Below, in pieces: positions 53,152 to 62,006 of a DNA stretch of 64,000 bases. The translations under genes and the position numbers were made by a program. Source of the stretch: Allobaculum mucilyticum (GTDB taxonomy: Bacteria > Bacillota_I > Bacilli_A > Erysipelotrichales > Erysipelotrichaceae); the NCBI RefSeq assembly GCF_022701195.1, contig NZ_CP078089.1:496001-560000 (forward strand), read 5' to 3'. Under the pieces are notes generated by a model, which made no database searches, was not told the origin of the DNA, and worked only from the letters and a program-made list of their open reading frames with translations. The number at the start of each line of letters is the position of its first letter. The stretch's first letter is position 1.

Positions 53152-54972
53152 CTATTTCAGACCAAACCAGGCCACGCCTTCGCCCTGCCAGCCATGCTGA
53201 ACAAGGAAATTGTTTTCTAAGGCATTGGTCGTAAAGTTGTGAGCTCCGGTTTTTGCGTTTGGGTTGTACTGACGCAGGACCTGAACGCCATCCGGTCCGG
53301 CTGAATACCAGCCGATTCCTTCATCTTTCCAGCCCGCTTTGATCAGGTAGTTGCGCTCCTGGGTATTGAGCGTGTAATGGTGATCGCCGGCATTGGCGTT
53401 ATACAGACGGTAAACTGGCCTGTCTGAAGTTTGAGGTGCATACCAGGCGTAGTCTTCATACCGCCATCCGGCTTTGACTAACGCATCTTTTTCCCGATCC
53501 TGCGCCGTATAGAAATGTTCCCCTGAATTGGGGTTATACAGTCGGTGCATCCCAACAGATCGGACGTCTTCATTAGAATCGTTCGAGTCATCCGGATCTG
53601 CCGGCTTCGACGGAATCGATGGCTTGTTTGAATCCAAAGAGTTTGCCGGGATCCACTGGGCAATCAGGACAAGCTGTTCATTTTTGACATCTGTGAGCGA
53701 ACGGCCGATTTCGTGCAGAACGACCGGTTCATACTGCTCTTTTGCGGCTTCTACATCTGAGGCAAACCAGCGTCTGGTTTTATCGGCCAGACCGGTTTTT
53801 GAATACAGATATTCGCCTTTTGAATTCCGGACTTTCCAGCCGTCGAGCTTCATGCCAGAACGTGTCACAGCATCCGATGGAATGGTGAACGCTTCGTGAA
53901 AGCCAAGCGCAATCGGAGCGATATTTCCCGATCCGCCCTGCAGATCGAAGCTGATGGTGTAGTCTTTTTCCTTCCAGCTGGCACTCAGCAGAATCTCATC
54001 GCCGGATTCCAGACCGATTTTTGAAAGATCATGACTGATGCTGAGAACAGCCGGGCCGGAATAGCCGCTAGCTGCAGCAGTCTGCGGTGAGGAGAAGAAC
54101 TGATAAGACGATCCGTTCTGATACAGATCCTCGCCGGTTGAAGTCCGGCGGACAGTCCAGCCGCCAAGCGCGTAACCGTTTCTGGTAAAGGAAGCTGTAC
54201 CTGCCGGATGAGTCACGCCGGCATTGACGTAATCATCGGCTTTTGTGCCCTTGCCGCCATTGGCACTGTAGCTGACCTTGTACTGAATGGGTGTCCAGTA
54301 ATCCAGGACAAAGCGGGAGTCCATGGTCCGTGAAAGCGTAATTTTGCACCGGCCATTGTAATTGGCTTCAAAGATCGACAGTTCGCTGCCGTTTACTTTC
54401 CACACAAATGCGGTATGGCCATTGGTGCGGATTACATCGCCAGGTCGGATGCCGACATGACCGGTAATGTGCTTTGAATAAGCCTGTGATGAGCGTTTCT
54501 GGCCATGGTATTTGAAGTAACAGAGATAAGCGAAGCCGGCACACTGTGCGCCGCCGTCAAACACATTGCATCGTACGGCGCCTGAGTAGTGCTGATGATC
54601 TTCGCAGCATGTATCGGTGATGTTTTCCATCGGATAGGAATTTGTTCCGCTTCTGTGATTCCAGTAGGCGCCTTCCGGAAAGAGCGTACGCAGCGCCTCA
54701 AGTTTTTCTTCATTCGTTCCCTGCAGAGGAACGGTCTTATTTTCCTGATCGGACAGTTCAAAGCATGAAGAAGGCGCTGATTCTTCAATAATTTCGTCCG
54801 ACAGATTCTCAACGGAATCGTCTGGCAAAGCGGTAGAAACGGAAACCGGGTCTTCTTCGAACTGAACCGGTCCGCTTTCATGAGCAAGAAGCGGCAGAGG
54901 AATAACAGGGGACAGAGATAAAGCTGTACTGAAAAGACAAAGCAGAGATTTGCGGAGAGCTTTTGAGGGCAT
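53152..54972 (-). CDS. secreted CHAP/NlpC-like protein with InlB-type repeats and three DUF5648 repeats
   Basis: The 606-residue exported protein has signal peptide MPSKALRKSLLCLFSTALSL. A cysteine peptidase/amidase-like domain lies at about 95-235 with candidate Cys in GGAQCAGFAYLC, His in RTNGHTAFVWK and Asn in FEANYNGRC. Two bacterial-repeat (Flg_new/InlB-B-like) modules follow (YSANGGKGTK, FDLQGGSGN), then a short Pro/Asp/Ser linker (PSIPSKPADPDDSNDSNED), then three DUF5648 repeats from HRLYNPNSGEHFYT. CHAP domains cut peptidoglycan cross-bridges; that activity is inferred. AAAAGGAG precedes the ATG. It shares its C-terminal module with the four island proteins but is in the core chromosome. 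Confidence 0.83.
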   Translation of the reverse strand: MPSKALRKSLLCLFSTALSLSPVIPLPLLAHESGPVQFEEDPVSVSTALPDDSVENLSDEIIEESAPSSCFELSDQENKTVPLQGTNEEKLEALRTLFPEGAYWNHRSGTNSYPMENITDTCCEDHQHYSGAVRCNVFDGGAQCAGFAYLCYFKYHGQKRSSQAYSKHITGHVGIRPGDVIRTNGHTAFVWKVNGSELSIFEANYNGRCKITLSRTMDSRFVLDYWTPIQYKVSYSANGGKGTKADDYVNAGVTHPAGTASFTRNGYALGGWTVRRTSTGEDLYQNGSSYQFFSSPQTAAASGYSGPAVLSISHDLSKIGLESGDEILLSASWKEKDYTISFDLQGGSGNIAPIALGFHEAFTIPSDAVTRSGMKLDGWKVRNSKGEYLYSKTGLADKTRRWFASDVEAAKEQYEPVVLHEIGRSLTDVKNEQLVLIAQWIPANSLDSNKPSIPSKPADPDDSNDSNEDVRSVGMHRLYNPNSGEHFYTAQDREKDALVKAGWRYEDYAWYAPQTSDRPVYRLYNANAGDHHYTLNTQERNYLIKAGWKDEGIGWYSAGPDGVQVLRQYNPNAKTGAHNFTTNALENNFLVQHGWQGEGVAWFGLK

Positions 54973-55310
54973 TCTTCCTCACTCCTTTTCTTCGTTGATC
55001 CGTATCTCCTTAGGCAGCTGGATGTGTCGAATCCGGCTGCCGACCTGCAGGCTGATCCATACCCGGTAACAGGGTACAGACGTATTGTAAAGCGTGTTCC
55101 GCAAGCACTTTCAATTTTAAACTAACCATGCATTTATGAATGCGTCTGGTTAATTACTTCCCTATTCTGATACATAAAAACTCAATTTGTTATTACCAAT
55201 CCATGCAGATTGCTCAATTTTCACTTCTGTGGAACAATCCCGTCGACGCCGCGGAAGATTTCAGCCTCTCAATGATATGCAGATCTTCCAGACTGCTGTT
55301 TCAGAGCATG
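54973..55310. other. intergenic region, no gene seen
   Basis: About 340 bp upstream of the CHAP-like gene. The promoter for that gene should be here. No supported gene. A 13-base A run lies just outside at about 55352, next to the ECF gene terminator. Confidence 0.4.
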
Positions 55311-55338
55311 AAAAAACAGCAGCCGTTCTGGCTGCTGA
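55311..55338 (-). terminator. terminator after the ECF S-component gene
   Basis: CAGCAGCC and GGCTGCTG around loop GTTCT, followed by TTTTTT on the minus strand. Confidence 0.8.
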
Positions 55339-55382
55339 CTGAGTCTTGCGTAAAAAAAAAAAAACGATAGAAAAGCGAAGGT

Positions 55383-55916
55383 TCAGCTGACTGCCCTCTT
55401 TTTAGAAAAGCGCCAGGCATACCGGTCCAGCAGCTGGTCAAGAAGATGTTTAAGCGGCGAAAAAAGAACGAGCGTCACCATAAAATTGGCAGACCCATGA
55501 AGCAAATCAAAGGGCAGACCCGCCTGCCACCAGGCAATACCGGCACTCAATCCGTTCATCAGCCCAAACGGTATCGCACAGAGAGCGCCAAATCCGATTC
55601 CGAATACAGAAGCCAGAACAGCCCAGAACCAGACACTGCGAACTTTTCGGAAAAGCAGAGCCAGACCAAAGAGCGCAGGCCATATATAGAGATACGCCAG
55701 ATTCCACCAGCCCGGTCCCCAGACCAGAATTTCGCACAACACATAAAGAAAGACAGACAGCAAGCCGTCTTTTCCAAAACAGAGAGCGGAAAGAATGACC
55801 ATGCAGGTCACCGGCTCAACATTGGGAAGCGAAGCCATTGCCATTTTCAGTGCGAACATCAGGGCACCCCAGATACACAGAAGACAGAGACGGAAAATGA
55901 CAGAGCCGCTTTTCAT
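55383..55916 (-). CDS. ECF transporter substrate-binding (S) component
   Basis: The 177-residue protein has about six hydrophobic segments and the S-component pattern: a helix-1 alanine/methionine-rich stretch (CIWGALMFALKMAMASLPNVEP), FGKDGLLSVFLYVLCEILVWG, and PFGLMNGLSAGIAWWQAGLPFDLLHGSANF. It binds a vitamin and docks on a shared energising module not in the window. The preceding gene is a DUF4430 lipoprotein (intrinsic-factor-like) and the divergent operon makes cobalamin-dependent MetH, so cobalamin is the likely cargo. An alternative start at 55931 is possible. It follows the lipoprotein stop by 4 bp. Confidence 0.82.
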   Translation of the reverse strand: MKSGSVIFRLCLLCIWGALMFALKMAMASLPNVEPVTCMVILSALCFGKDGLLSVFLYVLCEILVWGPGWWNLAYLYIWPALFGLALLFRKVRSVWFWAVLASVFGIGFGALCAIPFGLMNGLSAGIAWWQAGLPFDLLHGSANFMVTLVLFSPLKHLLDQLLDRYAWRFSKKRAVS

Positions 55917-55920
55917 TTCA

Positions 55921-56388
55921 TCAGTGAACATATTCCCAGGTATAGACAGCCCCTTCTTCAATCGGACAGTCGCTGACGCCCACAGGCGACTCCACTCCAT
56001 TCACGGAAAGTTTCCACCAGCTGCCGTCCGTATCATAATCAGCCGTTACGCCATCTACTGTTTTGACATACAGCCCAAACTCGCCTTCATCTCCGCTGAT
56101 TAAACCCGATTCTCTTAATGGAGTAACCAGCATTTGGGCATCGGATGTATACGGATAATCCCGCTCTGTTCCATCCGGCAGAATCACATGGACCGTAAAT
56201 GTTTTCTCTTCGCTGACTGTACCGCTGCCTGCCTGACTTGAAGCTGATCTGGATGAATCCTGGACAGACGCGATGGCAGAAGAGCTGGCAGTTCCTGCCG
56301 TCTGCTCTGATGTCGTACAGGCGCCAAGTGACAGGACAAAAAGAAGAACCGGAGCAATCCGGCCGGCTTTTGCGAAGACTGCTTTCAT
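55921..56388 (-). CDS. DUF4430 lipoprotein, candidate cobalamin-binding
   Basis: The 155-residue protein has a lipoprotein signal (VLLFVLSLGAC, lipobox Cys24). A serine/alanine linker follows to about 60, then a DUF4430 domain (FTVHVILPDGTERDYPYTS, YVKTVDGVTADYDTDGSWWKLSVNGV, EEGAVYTWEYVH). DUF4430 is related to the cobalamin-binding C-terminal domain of intrinsic factor and transcobalamin. AAGGAAGG precedes the ATG. It is co-transcribed with the ECF S component and divergent from the metH operon. A surface vitamin-capture role is inferred from family and context. Confidence 0.82.
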   Translation of the reverse strand: MKAVFAKAGRIAPVLLFVLSLGACTTSEQTAGTASSSAIASVQDSSRSASSQAGSGTVSEEKTFTVHVILPDGTERDYPYTSDAQMLVTPLRESGLISGDEGEFGLYVKTVDGVTADYDTDGSWWKLSVNGVESPVGVSDCPIEEGAVYTWEYVH

Positions 56389-56508
56389 ATAGAATCCTTC
56401 CTTTCCCGGGCAGTCCGTATTCTGTCTTCCAGATCGAATCTGCCCTGAACACTCTGATGATCGATTCGCGCATCATGCATCGAATCTTTTTTTCTGTTTC
56501 GATCTCAC

Positions 56509-56537
56509 TTTACAGAATTCAGTGCTCACTGTATAGG
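56509..56537 (+). promoter_or_regulatory. candidate promoter for the metH operon
   Basis: TTTACA (56509-56514) and TATAGG (56532-56537) are 17 bp apart, about 110 bp before the first start codon. The -10 is weak. No cobalamin or SAM riboswitch was recognised in the 257-bp divergent gap. An imperfect palindrome GATTCG...CGAATC lies at 56462-56486. Confidence 0.45.
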
Positions 56538-56645
56538 AATCAGAATTCAGCCAGATCCGGCCAGGCATTCTGGAAAACTATTCATTCTGCCTCATCCTTC
56601 CAGAAAGGTATCCATTCTATCTTTGCGCATGAAATAATAGTTTCT

Positions 56646-57353
56646 ATGAAACTGCACCCTTCTGTTATGCAGACTGCGCTTCGTTACTGCGGCGTGCGCG
56701 ATCCGGAAGATCCGCTCTGGAAATCCCGGATGGAAGAGCTCGCTGATTCGATTGACGAGTACATCTGTTTTCACTATGCCTATCGCATATATCCGATTTC
56801 TTTTCAGGACGGGCAGCCGTATATCAGACAAAAGAAGCCAAAGCGTCTGCCTCTTGAAGGTGAACTTGCCCGCACACTGCTCAGTGAATGCACGAAAGTC
56901 GTTGTGATTGGTGCAACGCTTGGCTTGGCATTTGACCGGCAGCTGAGAATTCTTGAAAAGCAAAACCCCGCAAAAGCGATCTGTTTTGATGCGCTTGGAA
57001 GCGCTTTGATTGACAGAAAACTGGATGATCTTCAGGACTCGATCCTTGCTTATCTGAACGACCTGGAAGGCTGGGATGCCAGCAGTCCGCCCTGCTTCTT
57101 TACCGACCGTTTTTCATGCGGATACGGTGATCTGCCTCTTTCTTTGCAGAAAGACTTTGAACGCATGCTTGATCTGCAGAAAACGACCGGCATTCATGTT
57201 CTGGACTCCGGCATGATGTCACCGACAAAATCGGTCACCGCTCTGATTGGGATTTCTGATTATCCCCAGCCAGCCCGCATTCGCGGCTGCGCACACTGCA
57301 ATCTTTCTTCATCCTGTCCTTACCGCAAAGGAGGTACTGTCTGCCATGTATGA
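56646..57353 (+). CDS. methionine synthase reactivation-domain protein
   Basis: The 235-residue protein corresponds to the MetH activation (adenosylmethionine-binding) domain as a separate polypeptide. It shows the pattern TKVVVIGATLGLAFDRQLRIL near 80, FDALGSALIDRKLDDL near 112, FSCGYGDLPLSLQKDFERML near 158 and GMMSPTKSVTALIGISDY near 192. It reactivates the oxidised cobalamin of MetH using SAM. The long in-frame extension upstream lacks a start site and is not conserved, so the ATG at 56646 is preferred. It overlaps metH by 8 bp. The C-terminal CAHCNLSSSCPYR cysteine cluster is seen in many stand-alone versions. Confidence 0.88.
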   Translation: MKLHPSVMQTALRYCGVRDPEDPLWKSRMEELADSIDEYICFHYAYRIYPISFQDGQPYIRQKKPKRLPLEGELARTLLSECTKVVVIGATLGLAFDRQLRILEKQNPAKAICFDALGSALIDRKLDDLQDSILAYLNDLEGWDASSPPCFFTDRFSCGYGDLPLSLQKDFERMLDLQKTTGIHVLDSGMMSPTKSVTALIGISDYPQPARIRGCAHCNLSSSCPYRKGGTVCHV

Positions 57354-59835
57354 ACATGATGTAAATACCCGCTCTGAAAACCGGTCTGAGCCGGTTTCGA
57401 CTGCTTCCAGTCGCATTCTTGCTCTGTTTGATGACCCGGATTTTATTGTGCTCGATGGAGCCATGGGCACGATGATCCAGAAAGCTGACCTTCCATCCGT
57501 ACGTCATCCTGAGCTGTATAACATCACCCATCCTGATGCGATCCATGCAATTCACAAAGCCTATCTGAATGCCGGATCAGACATCATCTATGCAAACACC
57601 TTCGGTGCAAGTCCATCCCGGTTTGCCGAAGAGGAATACAGCTTTGAAGAAGTCATCCAGCGCGGCATCGAACTGGCAAAAGAGGCTGCGGCTCCATTTG
57701 GGGCAAAGGTCGCTCTTGATTTAGGACCGCTTGGCGTTCTCATGGAGCCGATGGGCTCCTTTACCTTTGAGCAGGCATATGACGAATATGCAGCAATGGT
57801 TAAAGCCGGTGCCAAAGCCGGCGCAGATCTTGTTGTTATCGAAACAATGTCTGATCTGCAGGAAACCCGGGCTGCACTGCTTGCGGTTAAAGAAAACAGC
57901 AGTCTTCCCGTAATGGTAACAATGACGTTCGAAGAAAATGGCCGGACGTTTTCCGGCACTTCGATCGAGGCAGCTGCGCTGACTCTGGAAGGACTTGGCG
58001 CTGATGCGATCGGACTCAACTGCTCGCTCGGTCCAGAACAACTTGCGCCGCTTGCTGCCCGCTTTGCATCCTGCAGCTCGCTGCCGATTGTCGTCAAACC
58101 AAACATGGGACTGCCCGATCCGCTGACTGGTCAGTACCATCTGAGCGATGACGATTTCACCGCTGCAGCAAGAAAACTTGTGCAGGCCGGTGCCCGGATT
58201 CTTGGCGGATGCTGCGGAACAACGCCTTCCACCATTGAGAAGCTGTCACAGATGCTCTCTACGCAGAAGCCTATTCCTTCATCCAGATCTCTGGATGCGA
58301 TCTCTTCTGCCAGACAGTTCTGCCTGACCGATCAGATCCATGTGGTTGGCGAACGGATCAATCCAACCGGCAAAAAGCGCCTGCAGGCAGCTCTGCTTGA
58401 AGGCGATCTGGACTACGTAGCCCGTCTGGCGATCGAGCAGAAAGAAGCCGGTGCCGATCTGCTGGATGTCAATGTCGGACATCCAGGAGTCGATGAAGTC
58501 GAAATGCTTCCAGAGGTCATCCGGACCATTCAGTCGGTCTGCGATCTGCCTCTGCTGCTGGACTCCTCCAATCCTCAGGCTCTGGAAGCCGGACTTCGTA
58601 TTGCCTGCGGTCTGTGTGCCATCAACTCGGTTAACAGATCAGAAAAAAGCCTGAATGCGATTCTGCCGCTGGCACAGAAATACGGCTGTCCGGTTGTTGC
58701 TCTGTGTCTGGATGAAAACGGAATTCCGGAAACAGTTGAAGGACGTCTGGAAATTGCGGATCGAATTGCCAGAGCCGCAGCCCATTATGGAATCCGGCCG
58801 GAACGGATCTGGTTTGATGCGCTGACGCTGACCGTTTCTGCCCAGCAGGATCAGGCCCCCATTACGCTGCAGACCATTACAGAACTGTGCCGGCGCTATC
58901 CCTCACGCACTATACTTGGCGTCTCCAACATTTCCTTCGGCCTGCCGCAGCGCCAGCTCGTCACCCAGACTTTCCTTGCCGCTGCTCTACAGGCCGGGCT
59001 CAACTTTGCGATCATCAACCCTTCCCTTGCCCCGCTGATGGATACGATCCGCGCGTTTAATGTTCTTGCAGGCTATGACGAAGGCTCACGTACTTACATT
59101 GAGCACTATGCACAGGCAGCCAGCAGCACACCTGTTTCCAGACCATCAGCCTCAGCCAGTAAAGCCCCCAGCCTGGAAGAGGCCATTTATAAAGGTCTCG
59201 AACAGGAAGCAGCATCTGCCTGCAAAGCCCTGCTTGCCCAGGGTGTACAGGAGCTTGAGATTACGTCGAACTATCTGATCCCGGCGCTTGACCGAACCGG
59301 TACGGATTATGAAAAAGGCATCCTGTATCTGCCTTCCCTGCTGCAGGCCGCTTCGGCTGCTCAGGCTGTCTTTGAAGTCATCCGCCAGTCTCTGGCCAGT
59401 TCCAGCAAGCCCCGCGTCAGCCGCGGAACGGTCGTACTTGCAACAGTTCATGGCGATATCCATGACATTGGAAAGAACATCGTCAAAACCCTGCTCGAAA
59501 ACTACGGATTTACCGTCATTGATCTTGGACGCGACGTACCAGCCCAGAAAGTCTTCGACACGGTCAAAGAGAAAAACATTCGTATGGTTGGTCTCTCTGC
59601 ACTGATGACAACTACTCTTCCAGCAATGAAAGAGACAATTGAACTCCTTCATACCCTCGAAAATCCGCCAAAAATCGTGGTTGGCGGAGCCGTTCTGACC
59701 CAGGAAGCTGCTGATTCCATGAAAGCGGACTGGTATGCAAAAGATGCCAGACAGACCGTCCAGATTGCGGAAGCTTTCTTCGAAGGAAAAGGCGCTCCGG
59801 ATGGCAGCCCCGCTTCTAAAGGAGAGAGTGAATGA
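57346..59835 (+). CDS. metH: cobalamin-dependent methionine synthase without activation domain
   Basis: The 829-residue enzyme methylates homocysteine to methionine using methyl-tetrahydrofolate and cobalamin. The homocysteine domain spans about 20-310 with the zinc motif LGGCCGTTP near 286-294. The pterin domain spans about 325-595, with VGERINPTGKKRLQAALLEG at its start. The cobalamin domain spans about 630-815, with the DxHxxG motif DIHDIGKNIV near 703-712. The fourth (activation) domain is missing and is provided by the preceding gene. AAAGGAGG precedes the ATG. It overlaps the next gene by 4 bp (ATGA). Confidence 0.95.
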   Translation: MYEHDVNTRSENRSEPVSTASSRILALFDDPDFIVLDGAMGTMIQKADLPSVRHPELYNITHPDAIHAIHKAYLNAGSDIIYANTFGASPSRFAEEEYSFEEVIQRGIELAKEAAAPFGAKVALDLGPLGVLMEPMGSFTFEQAYDEYAAMVKAGAKAGADLVVIETMSDLQETRAALLAVKENSSLPVMVTMTFEENGRTFSGTSIEAAALTLEGLGADAIGLNCSLGPEQLAPLAARFASCSSLPIVVKPNMGLPDPLTGQYHLSDDDFTAAARKLVQAGARILGGCCGTTPSTIEKLSQMLSTQKPIPSSRSLDAISSARQFCLTDQIHVVGERINPTGKKRLQAALLEGDLDYVARLAIEQKEAGADLLDVNVGHPGVDEVEMLPEVIRTIQSVCDLPLLLDSSNPQALEAGLRIACGLCAINSVNRSEKSLNAILPLAQKYGCPVVALCLDENGIPETVEGRLEIADRIARAAAHYGIRPERIWFDALTLTVSAQQDQAPITLQTITELCRRYPSRTILGVSNISFGLPQRQLVTQTFLAAALQAGLNFAIINPSLAPLMDTIRAFNVLAGYDEGSRTYIEHYAQAASSTPVSRPSASASKAPSLEEAIYKGLEQEAASACKALLAQGVQELEITSNYLIPALDRTGTDYEKGILYLPSLLQAASAAQAVFEVIRQSLASSSKPRVSRGTVVLATVHGDIHDIGKNIVKTLLENYGFTVIDLGRDVPAQKVFDTVKEKNIRMVGLSALMTTTLPAMKETIELLHTLENPPKIVVGGAVLTQEAADSMKADWYAKDARQTVQIAEAFFEGKGAPDGSPASKGESE

Positions 59836-61679
59836 CAATCCTTCGTTTTCCGCTGCTTTTTGATGGCGCATATGGTACCCTCTACGCTTCGCGCACAAAA
59901 AATCCGGCTCACCAGGCTGATGAAGCTGTCCTGAATGAACCAGACACGGTTCGAGGGATGCATGAAGACTACATCCATGCCGGAGCGCAGGCGATCAAAA
60001 CCGATACATTTGCTCTTCCCGTTCTGCTTAAACAGGATCCCGCAAAAGCCGGACAGATTTTAAAACAGGCCATCCGGCTGGCCACAGAAGCAGCCAGAAA
60101 TCATCCTGATGTTCTCATCTTTGCGGATCTTGGACCCGTTCATCCAGGCGATGATGCTATTGAAATCTATTCCCAGCTTTTTTCCCAGTTTTTAGCGGAA
60201 GGCATCGACTGCTTTCTTGTCGAAACTCTTTCTTCGCTCGATGGGATTGCGGAAGCTGCGCGCTTGCTGAAAGAACAGTCCCCTTCCAGCATTCTGATTG
60301 TCAGCTGTGCCGTCGGTGCGGACGGTCTGTGTGCATCCGGTCTTTCCGGACGGGAAGTGCTTGGAAGACTCAATGAGGATCCTCATATTGATGCCATGGG
60401 ATTTAACTGCCTGAGCGGACCGAGTCACATGCTCCGACAGCTGCAGGATCTTCCCTCCTTTGACAAACCGCTCAGCTTTATGCCAAATGCCGGCTATCCG
60501 CAGGTGAACCAGAGACGGAGTGTCTACAGCGGTACTCCCGATTACTTTGCGGACCGGATGCGGGCTATGGTTCACGAAGGTGCCTCTATCCTTGGCGGCT
60601 GCTGCGGAACCACCCCGGAACACATCCACGCTCTTTCTCTTCTGCTGCAGGAAATCCCTGCGTCTTCTCCCTCTGCAAAAAGCAGAGCTGAAATGGAAAA
60701 CGCTCCGGATAATCAAAGCAGTTCCTCAGATTCTCCTGTACCAGAACGGACAGATTCTTCTGACAGCAGCCAGTGTCGCTACCGGGAACCGGATCGTCTG
60801 GACCGAAACCTCTGGGAAGGTAAGAAATCCATCCTGGTTGAGCTGGATCCGCCAGCTTCCGATAATGTTTCCCGCTTTCTGGAACATGCCGCAAGACTGC
60901 ATGCAGCAGGCTGTGATCTGCTGACTATTGCGGATAATCCCATCGGCCGTCCAAGAGCCGATTCGTGTCTGCTTGCCTGCAAAGTGCGCCGGGAGCTTGG
61001 AATGGATGTATTGCCTCATATGACCTGCCGCGACCGGAATCTCAACGCTATTCGGGCTCTTCTTCTTGGCCTGTCCATGGAAGACATTCATCAGGTCCTT
61101 CTCGTGACCGGAGATCCGCTCCCGGAAGAAACCCGCAATGAAGTCCGGACCGTTTTCTCGTTTAATTCCCGCACCCTGGCTGCCTACGTGCGGACCCTGG
61201 AAGCTGAAGGCGTCTGCAGGCCGTTTCATACTTTTGGCGCCCTCGATCTCAATGCCAGAAACTTCGATGTCCAGCTGCGCCTGGCCAGACAGAAAGAAGA
61301 AGCCGGCATTGAAGGCTTTCTGACCCAGCCTGTCTTCTCCAAGCGGGCTCTTGCAAATCTGCACCGGGCACGACAGAAGCTGAAAGGACAGATCTATGGC
61401 GGAATCATGCCGCTGGTCAGCTGGAAAAATGCCATGTTCTTAAAGAATGAAATCTCCGGAATGGATATCCCCGACGAAACAGCTGCTTTATATAAGGATA
61501 AAAACCGGAAAGAATGCGAAGCCATCTCACTGGATCTGTGTACCCGGATTGCACAGGCGATGAAAGAAGATGTTGACGGCTTCTATCTGATGACGCCTTT
61601 CCAACGCATCCCGTTAATCTGCGCTCTGATCGAGCGGATTCATGCACTGAATCCCTCGCCTGAGCAATTCATCGACTGA
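59832..61679 (+). CDS. homocysteine methyltransferase/methylenetetrahydrofolate reductase fusion
   Basis: The 615-residue protein joins an N-terminal homocysteine S-methyltransferase domain (1-285, zinc motif LGGCCGTTPE near 254) to a linker and a C-terminal MetF domain (about 330-615). LVELDPPASDNVSRFLEHAARLH, NAIRALLLGLSMEDIHQVLLVTGDPLP and FLTQPVFSKRAL mark the reductase. It would make methyl-tetrahydrofolate for MetH and may also transfer methyl groups itself. It ends the operon reactivation protein, metH, metF fusion. The fusion is known from Bacillota (YitJ type). Confidence 0.94.
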   Translation: MTILRFPLLFDGAYGTLYASRTKNPAHQADEAVLNEPDTVRGMHEDYIHAGAQAIKTDTFALPVLLKQDPAKAGQILKQAIRLATEAARNHPDVLIFADLGPVHPGDDAIEIYSQLFSQFLAEGIDCFLVETLSSLDGIAEAARLLKEQSPSSILIVSCAVGADGLCASGLSGREVLGRLNEDPHIDAMGFNCLSGPSHMLRQLQDLPSFDKPLSFMPNAGYPQVNQRRSVYSGTPDYFADRMRAMVHEGASILGGCCGTTPEHIHALSLLLQEIPASSPSAKSRAEMENAPDNQSSSSDSPVPERTDSSDSSQCRYREPDRLDRNLWEGKKSILVELDPPASDNVSRFLEHAARLHAAGCDLLTIADNPIGRPRADSCLLACKVRRELGMDVLPHMTCRDRNLNAIRALLLGLSMEDIHQVLLVTGDPLPEETRNEVRTVFSFNSRTLAAYVRTLEAEGVCRPFHTFGALDLNARNFDVQLRLARQKEEAGIEGFLTQPVFSKRALANLHRARQKLKGQIYGGIMPLVSWKNAMFLKNEISGMDIPDETAALYKDKNRKECEAISLDLCTRIAQAMKEDVDGFYLMTPFQRIPLICALIERIHALNPSPEQFID

Positions 61680-61700
61680 GTTCGACTGTACCCCGCTGCA

Positions 61701-61759
61701 CATTAAAAAAGCTGACAGCAGCAGAAGATACTTCCTCTGCACTGTCAGCTTTTTTAATG
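61701..61759. terminator. strong bidirectional terminator after the met operon
   Basis: CATTAAAAAAGCTGACAG and CTGTCAGCTTTTTTAATG are perfect 18-bp arms around a 23-base loop. Confidence 0.9.
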
Positions 61760-61857
61760 TCCGGAATCTGGAGCGCTTTTGAATTCATCCATCCTTCAGC
61801 TCTGATGCGCCGATTCGAAGCAAGATTTCCGATTCTGAAAATCCGAGTTCACACGTC

Positions 61858-61892
61858 AAAAAGAGGGCCTGTCCAAAAACAGGTCCTCTCTG
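61858..61892 (-). terminator. terminator of the surface protein gene
   Basis: AGAGGACCTGT pairs with ACAGGCCCTCT (one mismatch) and is followed by TTTTGACG on the minus strand, about 115 bp after the stop at 62007. Confidence 0.7.
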
Positions 61893-62006
61893 TGTTTATG
61901 TCAGAATGATTCGATTTGCGCGCCATGGATCAGAGAACCGGACTGCTTCTGTTAATTGTTCATCCAGCACAAGCATGCATTTCAAATGGTTTCCGATTTT
62001 TAATTC

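Noticed and set aside
56238-56645. N-terminal extension of the MetH reactivation protein
   Set aside because: The extension reads across the divergent promoter region and the DUF4430 start; the conserved protein begins at 56646.
56389-56645. Cobalamin or SAM riboswitch before the met operon
   Set aside because: I could not find the conserved B12 box or SAM-I core by eye; a covariance search would be decisive.
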